Source of the DNA: Maridesulfovibrio sp.
GTDB taxonomy: Bacteria > Desulfobacterota > Desulfovibrionia > Desulfovibrionales > Desulfovibrionaceae
DNA: 64,000 nt
Direction: 5' to 3'
Assembly (NCBI RefSeq): GCF_963678865.1
Contig: NZ_OY787459.1
Location: 3,154,501 to 3,218,500, forward strand
A model generated the notes under the pieces. That model was not told where the DNA came from. It was given only the letters and a program-made list of their open reading frames with translations, and did no database searches. Every line of letters begins with the position of its first letter. Within the stretch, counting starts at the first letter, position 1. The position numbers and the translations under genes were made by a program. Below are positions 51,755-61,226 of this stretch, piece by piece.

Positions 51755-52513
51755 TTAAAGGCCGCAAAGCATGTAGCCGAGGATGAGTCCGCACTTATCC
51801 GTGCAGGATGGGTAAAATTGTTTGTGGCTGCGCGTTGCGGACTTGTTTTCCCTTCCATAGTAGAACTCGGCTATGTTCAGGGGGGTATAGCCGTTGCGGG
51901 CCGCGAAGTTGAGCAGCTTGGGGGCACAGCAATCCCCGGTTCCGGTCGGGATGCCTTTGGATTCGTAGATGATTTCCGGCATGGGTCTGGTCTCTCCCCG
52001 GAAATTGTGGACCTTGTAGATGGCGTGAATCCTGCGCATCAGGTCTTGGGAGAGTTTTTTGCGCCGGGAAGATAGTTCGGTATGGGCTGGGGAGCCGTGA
52101 GCATGGTTTTCCATTTCCATGCCGATCCTTTTTATTTCCTTTTCGGTACGTTCGGTCAGTGAATAGAACTCTTGAGGGTTGATAATCGGGGGCACCCAAC
52201 CGGGGATTTCCCAGTGACTGTTATATTGTCCGGAAAAAGCTTTGGCCGTTTTTAAAGTCCCGGAGTTGTCCAGATAGGTCATGACCCCGAACATCTGTCC
52301 CCGAGCCTTGCCGAAAAGGTAGTCGGTGCTGAAGTCCGGGGTAGCCTTGTCTTGTGGCAGCTCAAAGTCCGCACGTCCTTCGCGGTCCATTTTTTCCATC
52401 AAAGCACGGCAGTGCAGCAGTGCATCCCCCGGTTCCAGAGAGTGTCTGGTCCCGCAGCGGCTGCAGAAGCCGGAGCATGAAATATTTTTGATCGGTATTT
52501 CCGTGCCATGCAT
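51755..52513 (-). CDS. Standalone RluA-associated N-terminal domain
   Basis: This 252-residue soluble protein has an N-terminal Cys cluster (CSGFCSRCG, then His-Cys) and the blocks GQMFGVMTYLD, AKAFSGQY, WVPPIINPQEFY, a helical middle, and PTGTGDCCAPKLLNFA then NIAEFYYG and FYPSCTDKCGLILGYML. I recognise these as the N-terminal domain of the long RluA-family pseudouridine synthases of Vibrio and relatives. There it precedes the catalytic domain; here it is a separate gene, and a catalytic RluA is encoded ~9 kb away (61368-62012). It may be an RNA-binding or substrate-selecting partner. The start has a weak ribosome site. Confidence 0.75.
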   Translation of the reverse strand: MHGTEIPIKNISCSGFCSRCGTRHSLEPGDALLHCRALMEKMDREGRADFELPQDKATPDFSTDYLFGKARGQMFGVMTYLDNSGTLKTAKAFSGQYNSHWEIPGWVPPIINPQEFYSLTERTEKEIKRIGMEMENHAHGSPAHTELSSRRKKLSQDLMRRIHAIYKVHNFRGETRPMPEIIYESKGIPTGTGDCCAPKLLNFAARNGYTPLNIAEFYYGRENKSATRSHKQFYPSCTDKCGLILGYMLCGL

Positions 52514-52538
52514 GGTGAATGCTCACTGATGATTATGA

Positions 52539-52572
52539 AAAAAGGGGATGCGTCTGAACACATCCCCTTTTT
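52539..52572 (-). terminator. Intrinsic terminator of greA (bidirectional)
   Basis: AAAAAGGGGATG and CATCCCCTTTTT form a long stem with a 10-nt loop. T-rich ends on both strands let it work in both directions. It follows greA by ~50 bp. Confidence 0.88.
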
Positions 52573-52619
52573 GGTAGCTTTTTTTCAGAACCTGCGTACC
52601 GGCTGACGGAAAAACTTTT

Positions 52620-53105
52620 CTACTGGGTAATAGGTCCGTTAAAATTAACAGAGACAATGCCGTATTCTATTTTGCCTTTGGGAGCATTGACCACAACTTC
52701 ATCGCCTTCCTCTTTACCGAGCAGGGCCTTGCCCACCGGAGATTCAATGGAGATAATCCCTTTTTTGAAATCGCTTTCATCCGGTCCCATGATGGTGTAT
52801 TTTTTTTCATCGCCGGTTTCAATGTCTTCCAGCTCGACAGTTGCGCCGAAGGTGACTTTGGGGCCGCCGAGGGTTGTCATATCCACCACGTTGAAGTGGG
52901 GAATCCGTGATTCGATGTAGTTGATCTTGGCCTCAAGCATTCCCTGTCTTTCACGTGCTGCATGGTAGCCGCCGTTTTCTTTCAGGTCGCCTTCTTCGCG
53001 GGCTTCCGCAATTGCCTTGATTACCTCAGGGCGTTCCTTTTTCAGAGCTGCAAGCTCTTCTTTGATTTTTGCAAATCCTTCTTTTGAAATGGGTATATTG
53101 CTCAT
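52620..53105 (-). CDS. greA: Transcription elongation factor GreA
   Basis: About 161 residues from the ATG at 53105 (GAGG eight bases upstream), starting MSNIPISKEGFAKIKEELA. The N-terminal coiled coil carries the acidic tip EAREEGDLKENGGYHAARE, which reaches into RNA polymerase. The C-terminal domain has GATVELEDIETGD, ISIESPVGKALLGKEEGDEV and VVNAPKGKIEYGIVSV. GreA triggers transcript cleavage in backtracked complexes. It is a single-gene unit with a strong terminator. Confidence 0.97.
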   Translation of the reverse strand: MSNIPISKEGFAKIKEELAALKKERPEVIKAIAEAREEGDLKENGGYHAARERQGMLEAKINYIESRIPHFNVVDMTTLGGPKVTFGATVELEDIETGDEKKYTIMGPDESDFKKGIISIESPVGKALLGKEEGDEVVVNAPKGKIEYGIVSVNFNGPITQ

Positions 53106-53514
53106 TCCATAAACCTCAACTATTTCCGTCGTTGTCAATAAAAATGCAGCCACTGCCGATAAAATATATAACGGAAGTGAAGCTGCTTCAGGTACAGGTT
53201 TCAGAGCAACCGGTCAGTTGCTGAAAGTCCTGCGTAGAACATCCTTTGAAGTAGGTCAAGTCGCTTTTGATCTAAGATAATAAGTTTAGGTGTTTTTCAA
53301 AACTTAATAGGTTGTTGACTTAAAAATAAGATTTGTAGATCCTTTATTTTACTTAGTTTAATGGTGTTCGTTAAATTATAATTGAGTTGGCAGTAGCTTG
53401 GTTTTATTTTACTGTTTTTTACTGAAAAGATGCTTTTTAATTATGTCGTTAGCAGTTAAGTTCAGCTTAAGTGAAATATGTTTTTGGATAGCATCAGTTT
53501 AAGGGGTTTGCGGG
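53106..53514. other. Divergent greA / HD-GYP promoter region
   Basis: This ~400-bp AT-rich stretch has no convincing gene. It contains several TTGAC-like and TATAAT-like hexamers but none I can assign confidently. It must carry both promoters. Confidence 0.4.
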
Positions 53515-54705
53515 GTGTCTGAGGAAATCATAATTATAAAAAAGGAAGATGTTAGACCGGGTATGTATGTGCAGACATACGGAACCGGTACATTTAAAGA
53601 TCCTTATGTGAAGGTAGGGAAGTATATTGAATCGCAGGATGATATCGCCAAATATATTCCCGATGATACCGAGCATGTTGAGATTCTGACAGGTAAGTCC
53701 TTGCCGGACCTGAAGTATTCCTGTGACAAAGGATCGCTTACTGCCGAGGACTCCGCCTGCAATCTGGCGAAAGGCATCCCCGAAGCGCGCCGGGTTCATG
53801 AGGAAGCTCTGGATTATGCCCGCAAGTTTATTGAGGACGTGCGTAAAGGCAAAACTGTTGCAGTTGAAGAGGCGATACCCATTGTCGGTCAAGTGATTGA
53901 TAGTCTGGGCAGCAACGAGCCTGCGGCGCTGACCCTCGCTTTTTTAAAAAGATATGATGAATATACATACACCCACAGTATTAATGTGAACCTTTATTCA
54001 CTGTTGCTGGGTAAGGCTCTCGGGTTGCAACGCAATGAATTGGAAATGCTCGGCATCGCGGCTTTGTTTCATGATGTCGGCAAGGGGCGTATTCCCTCTA
54101 AGGTGCTTAATAAACCCGGTAAGCTTACTGACGCCGAGTTTTGTATAATGAAAAGCCATTCCCAGAAGGGGCTGGATGTTTTGAAGGGTGTGGAAGGCCT
54201 TAATAATGCCATCCTGCGCGGGGTTGTTGAGCATCACGAGCGCTATAACGGGAGCGGTTATCCTCATGGTGTCAAAGGTGAGAATATCCATCCTTTTGCG
54301 CGTATAATCGCCATCAGTGATGTGTATGATGCCCTGACCAGCGTGAGGGTCTACAAGAAGGCGGTGACTCCGGCCAAGACCTTGAGCCAGATGTATAAAT
54401 GGAAAGGTACTGATTTTGATCCGGCCTACCTGAACAGGTTCATACGGGTTATGGGTATATATCCTCCGGGAACCTTGGTTCAACTGGATGACCTCCGTTT
54501 CGCTATTGTTCTTGAAACCAATGAGTCAAAACCACGGCATCCGAAGGTCAAAGTGTTATTCAATGATAAGATGCAACCGGTTCTCGCAGAGTGTATTGAT
54601 CTTGACACTTACCGGGAGGACGGCAGTGGTTTGAAGGTCATGCGGCAACCGGACCCCCGTTCGCTTGGTGTCGATATGCAGCAGCTCGCCCGGTTTTTGG
54701 TTTAA
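53515..54705 (+). CDS. HD-GYP c-di-GMP phosphodiesterase with DUF3391
   Basis: This 396-residue protein starts at a GTG behind AAGGGG. N-terminal DUF3391 (~1-80: EDVRPGMYVQTYGTGTF) is followed by an HD-GYP domain (~150-330). Landmarks are LFHDVGKGRIP (HD pair), SHSQKGLDVL, the GVVEHHERYNGSGYPHGV block with GYP, and ISDVYDALTSVRVYKKA. A C-terminal beta-rich tail follows (PPGTLVQLDDLRFAIVLETN). It should degrade c-di-GMP to GMP or pGpG, opposing the GGDEF proteins of this window. It stands alone, divergent from greA. Confidence 0.92.
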   Translation: MSEEIIIIKKEDVRPGMYVQTYGTGTFKDPYVKVGKYIESQDDIAKYIPDDTEHVEILTGKSLPDLKYSCDKGSLTAEDSACNLAKGIPEARRVHEEALDYARKFIEDVRKGKTVAVEEAIPIVGQVIDSLGSNEPAALTLAFLKRYDEYTYTHSINVNLYSLLLGKALGLQRNELEMLGIAALFHDVGKGRIPSKVLNKPGKLTDAEFCIMKSHSQKGLDVLKGVEGLNNAILRGVVEHHERYNGSGYPHGVKGENIHPFARIIAISDVYDALTSVRVYKKAVTPAKTLSQMYKWKGTDFDPAYLNRFIRVMGIYPPGTLVQLDDLRFAIVLETNESKPRHPKVKVLFNDKMQPVLAECIDLDTYREDGSGLKVMRQPDPRSLGVDMQQLARFLV

Positions 54706-54786
54706 GCATATTAACAGCAGTTTCCGGACTTTTTTCGCCATGTTTTGTCTTGAGGCTTATCTCCTTTAACCCTGATTTCTGCATCG

Positions 54787-55086
54787 CTACAGAACAGATT
54801 CCATTTCGCTGAATATCCGTTCCTCGTCATAAAGACCCGGATATCCGGCTGCCACCCCGCCTATGGCTGCGAAATACGCATCCCAGCCCAAAACCTGTGC
54901 TTCCTTCTTTTTGTTTACGAAAATTTTGAACGTAGTTCCTTTAGGGCATTTGGTCATATTCAGCTCCAACGTTCCGGCTCCCGTAGTCTCAAGCCAGACA
55001 GCAGACCATGCCGTGCGGTCACCTTCTGTTTTTTTGTATTTTTCAAAATAGGCTTCGAAAATTCTTTTGATGTCTTCCCGTTCCAT
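54787..55086 (-). CDS. Small conserved protein of unknown function
   Basis: This 99-residue cytoplasmic protein has a clear AAGGAG nine bases before the ATG. It starts with an amphipathic helix (MEREDIKRIFEAYFEKYKK), then a beta-rich section (TAWSAVWLETTGAGTLELN, KGTTFKIFVNKKKEAQVLG) and ends with a helix. No catalytic motif or family was recognised. It converges with the HD-GYP gene, 81 bp away. Confidence 0.7.
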   Translation of the reverse strand: MEREDIKRIFEAYFEKYKKTEGDRTAWSAVWLETTGAGTLELNMTKCPKGTTFKIFVNKKKEAQVLGWDAYFAAIGGVAAGYPGLYDEERIFSEMESVL

Positions 55087-55975
55087 CTGTGTTCTCCTTT
55101 ATTATATGTTTGCGTTTTGAGCATAACTTTTTTGTCTGAAAATGGGCAAGCTTTCCGGTTTGAGCCTCTTGCTGTGTGTTTTTTCAAGTCGACAGAATCT
55201 CCGCCGTTTCCGGCTACATTTTTGTATGTGTCTCCAAATGCGTAGTGTCGGTTTTGTCAAAAATGTCATTTATGTAAAACTGGCGAGTGTGGCGTTATTG
55301 ATTTGAGCTGCTGCTTTCTGTCCGGTGCTGTCCTCGTGCTTGATTTTTGGCTGTATAATTACGCAATCTATAATCTTGATGGAACTCTTTTAGCCGCTGA
55401 TTATCGTTTTTTGCCAAAAGAGAGACGCTGTATTTTTAAAAATTACCATTTTGGTCTAACTGAGTGTGCTATACCTTTTGCCTTTAAAGATAATTTATTA
55501 TTTCAATGCCTTAGTTGATCACATATGGCGGTTTTTTTATGGTTTTTAGGGAGGCTTCTGGGGGTTGTGTATTCAAATTTAGTGGTTGAGTGAAGCTGTA
55601 TTGGGATTAAAAAACTTCATTTTCGTATTTTTGTTTGCCAAAATTGTTTTTTTCTGCCATTGTCGAGTTCCTGAATCGCTCTAATCATCAAAAAATGATC
55701 TTTTTATTCTGGTTTCGATTCAATTTCAGATTACTGAAAAAAACGCTGTGCCAATTTTGAGGGGTGGAAAAACTCAAAATGTCAAAAAATGATTGGTGCA
55801 CATTACTTATTTCGAAATATGGTTAGATTAGAGCCGTATTGGCTGATACATTTTTTTTGATAAAAACATGTCAGCTGCCTGCCGGATTAAACTCTCAGAT
55901 ATTCGGAATAGTCCGACTTCTGCCTGCAGGGCGCTGCACCTGTTGAACCTTATAATCATGGAGTGAGCTGACAAT
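55087..55975. other. 889-bp AT-rich region before the glutamate synthase operon
   Basis: No convincing gene was found; the 71-residue frame at 55303 starts at a TTG without a ribosome site and looks random. Structure seen: a direct repeat TCAAAAAATGAT at 55688-55699 and 55782-55793, and a TTTTGAG/CTCAAAA inverted repeat at 55755-55779. These are candidate regulator sites for the operon at 55976. Confidence 0.4.
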
Positions 55976-57112
55976 ATGTGCCGTTTATTTGCGCTTACAA
56001 GTCGCGATCCGATTTCACCCATGCTGGCCATCAATGCCCTTAATACTATGAAAGAAGGTCATGACGGATCCGGCGTTGGTCTCTGTCTCAGGGGGCTGGG
56101 CGGTCGTTTTGAAGAAGAATTGCAGGGCTGTCCCATTCTTTCCGGTATCTTTACTGAAGCGGGCCTGCGCAGGCTGGAACAATACACCATGGACCATGGT
56201 TTCAAGTCCCAGTACAGCATCCTTTATACCCCGGAGACCGAACCGCCGGCCGGCACACCTGTTCGCGGAACATACGCAGCGATTGCTTACAAGGTTCCCA
56301 AGGGCTGGAATGAGCTGCCCCCCGCACAGCAGGGTCAGAAACTGGTGGAAATGCGTCTCGAATTGCGCAAAATGGGCGAGGAAGAAGGGGACATCATGGT
56401 CTTTTCCTTCTGGCCCGACACTATAGTAGTCAAAGAAGTGGGTGATCCCCTTGAGATCGGTGAATGGCTTCAGCTCGGTGCCAACCGCAATCTTTATGCC
56501 CGGCAGATTCTGGCTCAGGGCAGGCAGAACACCAACTACGCCATCAACCTTTATGCCTGCCATCCTTTCTTCATAGAAGGCGTAGCTTCCATGACTAACG
56601 GTGAGAACACAGCATTCATCCCCATCAAGGAATATATGCAATCCAGGAATGTGCCCGGCTATGAGGGCTACCAGTCCGACTCCGAAGTTTTTACCCACAT
56701 AGCACATTACACCACTAAGCGTCTGGGACTCGATATCCGTGCCTACAAGCACATCATCACCCCGCTTATGGATCATGAAATGGCCGACCATCCGGATCGC
56801 GAATTCCTCGCGACCCTGAAGCGTTCCTGCCGCAAGATGATTATTGACGGCCCCAACTGTGTCATCGGGACCCTTGATGACGGCTCCATGTTTATGGTTC
56901 AGGACCGTAAAAAACTTCGTCCCGGCATTGTGGGCGGTAAAGACGGCATCTACGCCTTCTCTTCAGAAGTATGCGGAATAGATGCGGTTATTCCCGACCG
57001 TGACAAGTCCAAGGACTTCCAGCCAATGCACCTCGATACAGTAATCGTCGGACCCGACTGCAAGGAGATAGAAACATGCTCACAGAAAGACCAATTACCC
57101 CGTCAACTTTAG
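55976..57112 (+). CDS. Glutamate synthase class II glutaminase subunit
   Basis: This 378-residue protein starts MCRLFAL; after Met removal Cys becomes the N-terminal nucleophile that takes ammonia from glutamine. The class II amidotransferase pattern continues with NTMKEGHDGSGVG and later ASMTNGENTAF. It corresponds to the N-terminal domain of large GltB, here as a separate polypeptide. Its end overlaps the next gene by 37 bp, so the two are translated together. With the next two genes it makes the archaeal-type, split glutamate synthase. Confidence 0.93.
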   Translation: MCRLFALTSRDPISPMLAINALNTMKEGHDGSGVGLCLRGLGGRFEEELQGCPILSGIFTEAGLRRLEQYTMDHGFKSQYSILYTPETEPPAGTPVRGTYAAIAYKVPKGWNELPPAQQGQKLVEMRLELRKMGEEEGDIMVFSFWPDTIVVKEVGDPLEIGEWLQLGANRNLYARQILAQGRQNTNYAINLYACHPFFIEGVASMTNGENTAFIPIKEYMQSRNVPGYEGYQSDSEVFTHIAHYTTKRLGLDIRAYKHIITPLMDHEMADHPDREFLATLKRSCRKMIIDGPNCVIGTLDDGSMFMVQDRKKLRPGIVGGKDGIYAFSSEVCGIDAVIPDRDKSKDFQPMHLDTVIVGPDCKEIETCSQKDQLPRQL

Positions 57113-58710
57113 GCGTTAAAGACCTGAACTGGCAGATCGAGTGGGACAAGAATCTCTGTACCCAGTGCGGTCGCTGTACTTCAGTCTGTCCGGTCAACGC
57201 CATTGAACTCGGCGTCTTCCGCAAGCGCGAGATTAAAACTCCCGCAAGCCTGCTGAAAAAAGCCGAGAATGAATATACAGTTTTTTACGGTATCCGCCAG
57301 AAGACCGACCCGGCCTACGCATGTATCGGCTGTTCCATGTGCAACATGGTCTGCCCCAACAATGCAATCGGTCCCAAGCGCGAAGAAGGTTCCACCACCC
57401 AGAAATTCCATAATGACCGTGGCGGCAATCCCCGTACACGTGGTGGACGCCGCAACTCCGGTGAATCCCTGCTGGACCAGATCAAATTCATGCGTATTTC
57501 CATGCTCACCGACCCCGCACTTGATGCCGGTCGTCATGAGTTTCGCCTGAATACCCTGCTGGGTAGGGTTCAGTCTCCTGAAGAAAGCTTGAAAACATAT
57601 CAGGATCACGGCTGGAAGCCCCCGGTACGGGAGATCTATCCTTTGATTATCGGTGGTATGTCCTTCGGAGCACTTTCCCCGAACATGTGGGAAGGTCTGC
57701 AGATGGGGGTTGCTTACCTGAACGAAGAGCTGAACATGCCCGTTCGTATCTCCACAGGTGAGGGCGGATGTCCCCCGAGACTGCTCCGCTCCCGTTTTCT
57801 TAAATACGTAATTCTCCAGATTGCGTCCGGTTATTTCGGCTGGGATGAAATTATCCACGCCATTCCGGAAATGAAGGTCGATCCCTGTGCAATCGAAATC
57901 AAATACGGTCAGGGCGCAAAGCCGGGTGATGGCGGACTGCTTATGTGGTACAAGGTCAACAAGCTTATCGCCGCTATCCGCGGTGTTCCGGAGCGTGTCA
58001 GCCTGCCCAGTCCCCCGACACACCAGACCCAGTACTCCATTGAGGAGTCCGTTGCGAAGATGATCCAGTCCATGAGTATGGCCTGGGGATTCAGGGTCCC
58101 GGTCTACCCCAAGATTTCCGCTTCCTCCACATCGCTGGCGGTTCTTAACAACCTGACCCGTAACCCTTACGCCGCAGGTCTGGCCATTGACGGTGAAGAC
58201 GGTGGTACCGGTGCGGCATACAACGTCTCCATGAACCACATGGGACATCCCATCGCCAGCAACCTGCGCGATTGCTACAACGCACTCGTTGTTACCGGTA
58301 AACAGAACGAACTGCCCCTCATTGCTGGCGGTGGTATCGGTAAGTCCGGCAACCTCGCTGCCAACGCTGCGGCCCTGATCATGCTCGGCGCAAGTGCCGT
58401 ACAGGTCGGTAAGTACGTCATGCAGGCCGGTGCGGGTTGTCTCGGTTCCGAAAAGGACCGCTGCAATGTCTGTAACCTCGGTGTATGTCCCAAGGGCATC
58501 ACCTCTCAGGACCCCAGACTTTACCGTCGCCTTGATCCTGAAAAGGTAGCCGAAAGGGTTGTTGACTTCTATCTGAGCTTTGACACTGAAATCAAAAAGA
58601 TCATCGCCCCTCTGGGCCGCTCCACATCCCTTCCTATCGGTATGTCGGATGCACTTGGTATCAGTGACCGTGATGCTGCTGAAAGACTCGGCATCAAGTA
58701 CGTGGTTTAA
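57076..58710 (+). CDS. gltB: Glutamate synthase FMN-binding synthase subunit with ferredoxin domain
   Basis: This 544-residue protein has two 4Fe-4S motifs at the N-terminus (LCTQCGRCTSVCPVNAI at ~32-48 and ACIGCSMCNMVCPNNAI at ~82-98). Then comes the GltB synthase barrel: PLIIGGMSFGALSPNMWEG, GEGGCPPRL, EIKYGQGAKPGDGGLL, VSLPSPPTHQTQYS and DGEDGGTGAAYN. A Cys cluster follows (RCNVCNLGVCPKGIT). It transfers ammonia to 2-oxoglutarate to form glutamate, with electrons via FMN and iron-sulfur centres. GGAG lies eight bases before the ATG. The extra ferredoxin domain suggests a reduced-ferredoxin or NADPH electron route through the next subunit. Confidence 0.93.
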   Translation: MLTERPITPSTLGVKDLNWQIEWDKNLCTQCGRCTSVCPVNAIELGVFRKREIKTPASLLKKAENEYTVFYGIRQKTDPAYACIGCSMCNMVCPNNAIGPKREEGSTTQKFHNDRGGNPRTRGGRRNSGESLLDQIKFMRISMLTDPALDAGRHEFRLNTLLGRVQSPEESLKTYQDHGWKPPVREIYPLIIGGMSFGALSPNMWEGLQMGVAYLNEELNMPVRISTGEGGCPPRLLRSRFLKYVILQIASGYFGWDEIIHAIPEMKVDPCAIEIKYGQGAKPGDGGLLMWYKVNKLIAAIRGVPERVSLPSPPTHQTQYSIEESVAKMIQSMSMAWGFRVPVYPKISASSTSLAVLNNLTRNPYAAGLAIDGEDGGTGAAYNVSMNHMGHPIASNLRDCYNALVVTGKQNELPLIAGGGIGKSGNLAANAAALIMLGASAVQVGKYVMQAGAGCLGSEKDRCNVCNLGVCPKGITSQDPRLYRRLDPEKVAERVVDFYLSFDTEIKKIIAPLGRSTSLPIGMSDALGISDRDAAERLGIKYVV

Positions 58711-58739
58711 CAACAGCTCACGATTTACGGAGATTTAAA

Positions 58740-61067
58740 ATGGCAACAGAAAAAATATGCATCAGCGGTCTTGAAGAAGGCGCCCGTATTGAATCCCGCA
58801 TCCTTGAAGAGCGGGTTCAAAAAGCGGTGGCCGACGGAGCCCGCAAGCTTGAAATAGACGCCATGGGCCAGCACGGCATTGGCGGAAGGCTTTGGATTTC
58901 CAAGGAAGAACCCATTGAAATTGATGTTATCGGTACTTCCGGTCAGCGTCTCGGCTCCAAGGGTTTTCCCGGAACAGTAATCAACGTTCACGGTTCGGTT
59001 TCCGATGACGTAGGTTGGCTCAACGCCGGTGCTGAAATCATTGTCCACGGCAATGCTTCCAACGGCGCATGTAATGCCATGGCTCAAGGTAAAGTCGTTG
59101 TAAACGGCGATATCGGTGCCCGCGGCATGACCATGACCAAAACCAACCCCCGTTTTGATCCGCCCGAACTCTGGATTCTCGGAGGCGTTGGAGACTATTT
59201 TGCCGAATTCATGGCCGGCGGTACTGCTGTCGTCTGTGGTTACGAGGCCCAGAATCCCGAGAATGTCCTCGCTTTCCGTCCTTGTGTCGGTATGGTTGGC
59301 GGACGTATTTTTGTCCGCGGACCCCACGGCGAATTCTCTACTGCCGATGCCATCCTTGAGCCTATCACTGATGCTGACTGGGAATGGTTGACCACCAACC
59401 TTAAAGAGAATCTTGCCAAAATCGGTCGTGAAGATGTTTATGATCTCCTCACCGTGCGCAAGGAATGGCAGCTCATCCGCGCCAAGTCTCCTTTTGAAAA
59501 GACCGGGCGCAAACGTCGTTCCATGTCCGAATTCCGTTCCGAAGTATGGGACGGTGAATTGGGACAAGGCGGTCTTATCGGCGACCTGACCGACCTTGAC
59601 CGTTCTCCTATTCCGCTGATTGCCCATGGTGATCTGCGCAGGTTCGTTCCTGTATGGGAAAACCGCAAATATCAGGCTCCATGCCAGTCCGCTTGTCCTA
59701 CAGGGATGCCGGTCCAGAAGCGCTGGCAACTGGTCCGTGACGGTCTTGTTGATGAGGCTGTGGACCTTGCCCTTGCATACACACCTTTCCCGGCAACTGT
59801 CTGCGGTTACCTCTGTCCCAACCTCTGCATGACCGGTTGTACCCGCGGCGTGAAAGACATGCTCTCCGTGGATATCACCAAGCTGGGCCGCGATGGAGTG
59901 AAGAGCCCCGTTCCCGAACTGCCGCCTCTTTCTGGTAAGAAAGTAGCCGTTATCGGCGGTGGACCGGCCGGTATTTCCGTTGCTTGGCAGATTCGCCGCA
60001 AAGGTCATGAAGCTGTTGTCTACGACATGGCTGACAAACTCGGCGGCAAGATCACTTCTGCTATCCCTTCCAGCCGTATTCCCAAGGAAGTGCTGGATGC
60101 GGAGCTTGATCGTGTATCCAAGGTCATCCCTCACGTCCACATGCAGAAAAAGCTCACTGCTGATGATTTTGCTGAACTGCGTCAGAACAACGATGCTGTT
60201 GTACTGGCTATCGGAGCGCAGAAACCGCGCATGATCCCCATTCCCGGTCATGAACGCATCCTTCCTGCTCTTGATTTTCTCAAGGGTGCCATGAAGGGTA
60301 AAGCAGAAGTTGGCGAGAAGGTGGTTATTATCGGTGCTGGTAACGTCGGTTGTGACGTTGCCACTGAATGCGCCCGTCTCGGAGCCAAAGATATTCTACT
60401 TATTGATATCCAGAAGCCTGCAGCATTCGGTAAGGAGCGCGAAGAGGCCGAGCATGTCGGTGCGAAGTTCCGTTATCCCTGTTTTACTCAGGAAGTTACC
60501 GAGGAAGGCGTGGTGCTCAAGTCCGGTGAACTGCTCCCGGCTGATACCGTAATCATGTCCATCGGTGATACCCCGGATATCGATTTTCTGCCTGATACCA
60601 TCGCCCTCGACCGTGGGCATATCGTGGTTAACGAAGATTACCAGACCACCGAACCCGGTGTTTACGCCATCGGTGATGCTGTGCGCCCCGGCCTGTTGAC
60701 TCATGCCATCGGGCATGGCCGCGAAACAGCAGAAACAATTGATGAAGTATTTACCGGCAAGCGTCCTCACGCTGAACCTAAAGAGGTCATTGATTATAAA
60801 CGCATGACTCTTGAATACTTTGATCCGCGCCTGACTGAATTCAAGAATGTTCAGGAATGTGCTCAGGAATGTTCTTCCTGCGGTTCCTGCCGAGATTGCG
60901 GTCTTTGTGAAACCGTCTGTCCGCAGGCGGCGATCTCCCGCAAAAGCGGTGAAGGCAAGGATTTTGAAATGGTCTGTGATTCCGAGAAATGCATCGGTTG
61001 CGGTTTCTGCGCCAATGTCTGCCCCTGCGGTATCTGGAATCTCGTGGAGAACAGTCCTCTCGGCTAA
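58740..61067 (+). CDS. Fusion of GltB alpha-3 domain, GltD-type oxidoreductase and ferredoxin
   Basis: This 775-residue protein combines three parts. The first, ~1-245, is the GXGXG beta-helix of GltB's C-terminal domain (GQHGIGGRLW, SDDVGWLNAGAEIIVHGNA, GGVGDYFAEFMAGGTAVV). The second, ~300-680, is a GltD-like FAD/NAD(P)H oxidoreductase with the CQSACPTGMPV and CGYLCPNLCMTGCTRG Cys motifs, KVAVIGGGPAGI for FAD, and VVIIGAGNVGCDVA for NAD(P)H. The C-terminal third part is a double 4Fe-4S domain (CSSCGSCRDCGLCETVCP and CIGCGFCANVCPCG). It delivers electrons from NAD(P)H to the synthase subunit. GGAG lies nine bases before the ATG. Confidence 0.93.
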   Translation: MATEKICISGLEEGARIESRILEERVQKAVADGARKLEIDAMGQHGIGGRLWISKEEPIEIDVIGTSGQRLGSKGFPGTVINVHGSVSDDVGWLNAGAEIIVHGNASNGACNAMAQGKVVVNGDIGARGMTMTKTNPRFDPPELWILGGVGDYFAEFMAGGTAVVCGYEAQNPENVLAFRPCVGMVGGRIFVRGPHGEFSTADAILEPITDADWEWLTTNLKENLAKIGREDVYDLLTVRKEWQLIRAKSPFEKTGRKRRSMSEFRSEVWDGELGQGGLIGDLTDLDRSPIPLIAHGDLRRFVPVWENRKYQAPCQSACPTGMPVQKRWQLVRDGLVDEAVDLALAYTPFPATVCGYLCPNLCMTGCTRGVKDMLSVDITKLGRDGVKSPVPELPPLSGKKVAVIGGGPAGISVAWQIRRKGHEAVVYDMADKLGGKITSAIPSSRIPKEVLDAELDRVSKVIPHVHMQKKLTADDFAELRQNNDAVVLAIGAQKPRMIPIPGHERILPALDFLKGAMKGKAEVGEKVVIIGAGNVGCDVATECARLGAKDILLIDIQKPAAFGKEREEAEHVGAKFRYPCFTQEVTEEGVVLKSGELLPADTVIMSIGDTPDIDFLPDTIALDRGHIVVNEDYQTTEPGVYAIGDAVRPGLLTHAIGHGRETAETIDEVFTGKRPHAEPKEVIDYKRMTLEYFDPRLTEFKNVQECAQECSSCGSCRDCGLCETVCPQAAISRKSGEGKDFEMVCDSEKCIGCGFCANVCPCGIWNLVENSPLG

Positions 61068-61130
61068 TATACAGTCTTAAAGAATGGAGAACCGGACGGT
61101 CCGGTGACCCAGTATGGATTCTATAGATGG

Positions 61131-61163
61131 ATGCGGCTGCCGAAATTGTTTCGGCAGCCGCAT
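61131..61163 (+). terminator. Intrinsic terminator of the glutamate synthase operon
   Basis: ATGCGGCTGCCGAA and TTCGGCAGCCGCAT form a 14-bp stem, followed by TTGTTTT. It lies ~65 bp after the stop. Confidence 0.9.
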
Positions 61164-61226
61164 TTGTTTTCTATGGACAATGATAGCCTACTGGCTCAGT
61201 GTCTTTAATAAAAACAGGAGATTGAG

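Noticed and set aside
55303..55518. 71-residue frame in the gene-free region
   Set aside because: TTG start without a ribosome site, no signal or motif, and AT-driven composition.
57181..58725. 510-residue minus-strand frame opposite gltB, and a similar one opposite the gltD-like gene
   Set aside because: Both are antisense shadows of well-conserved iron-sulfur flavoprotein genes.
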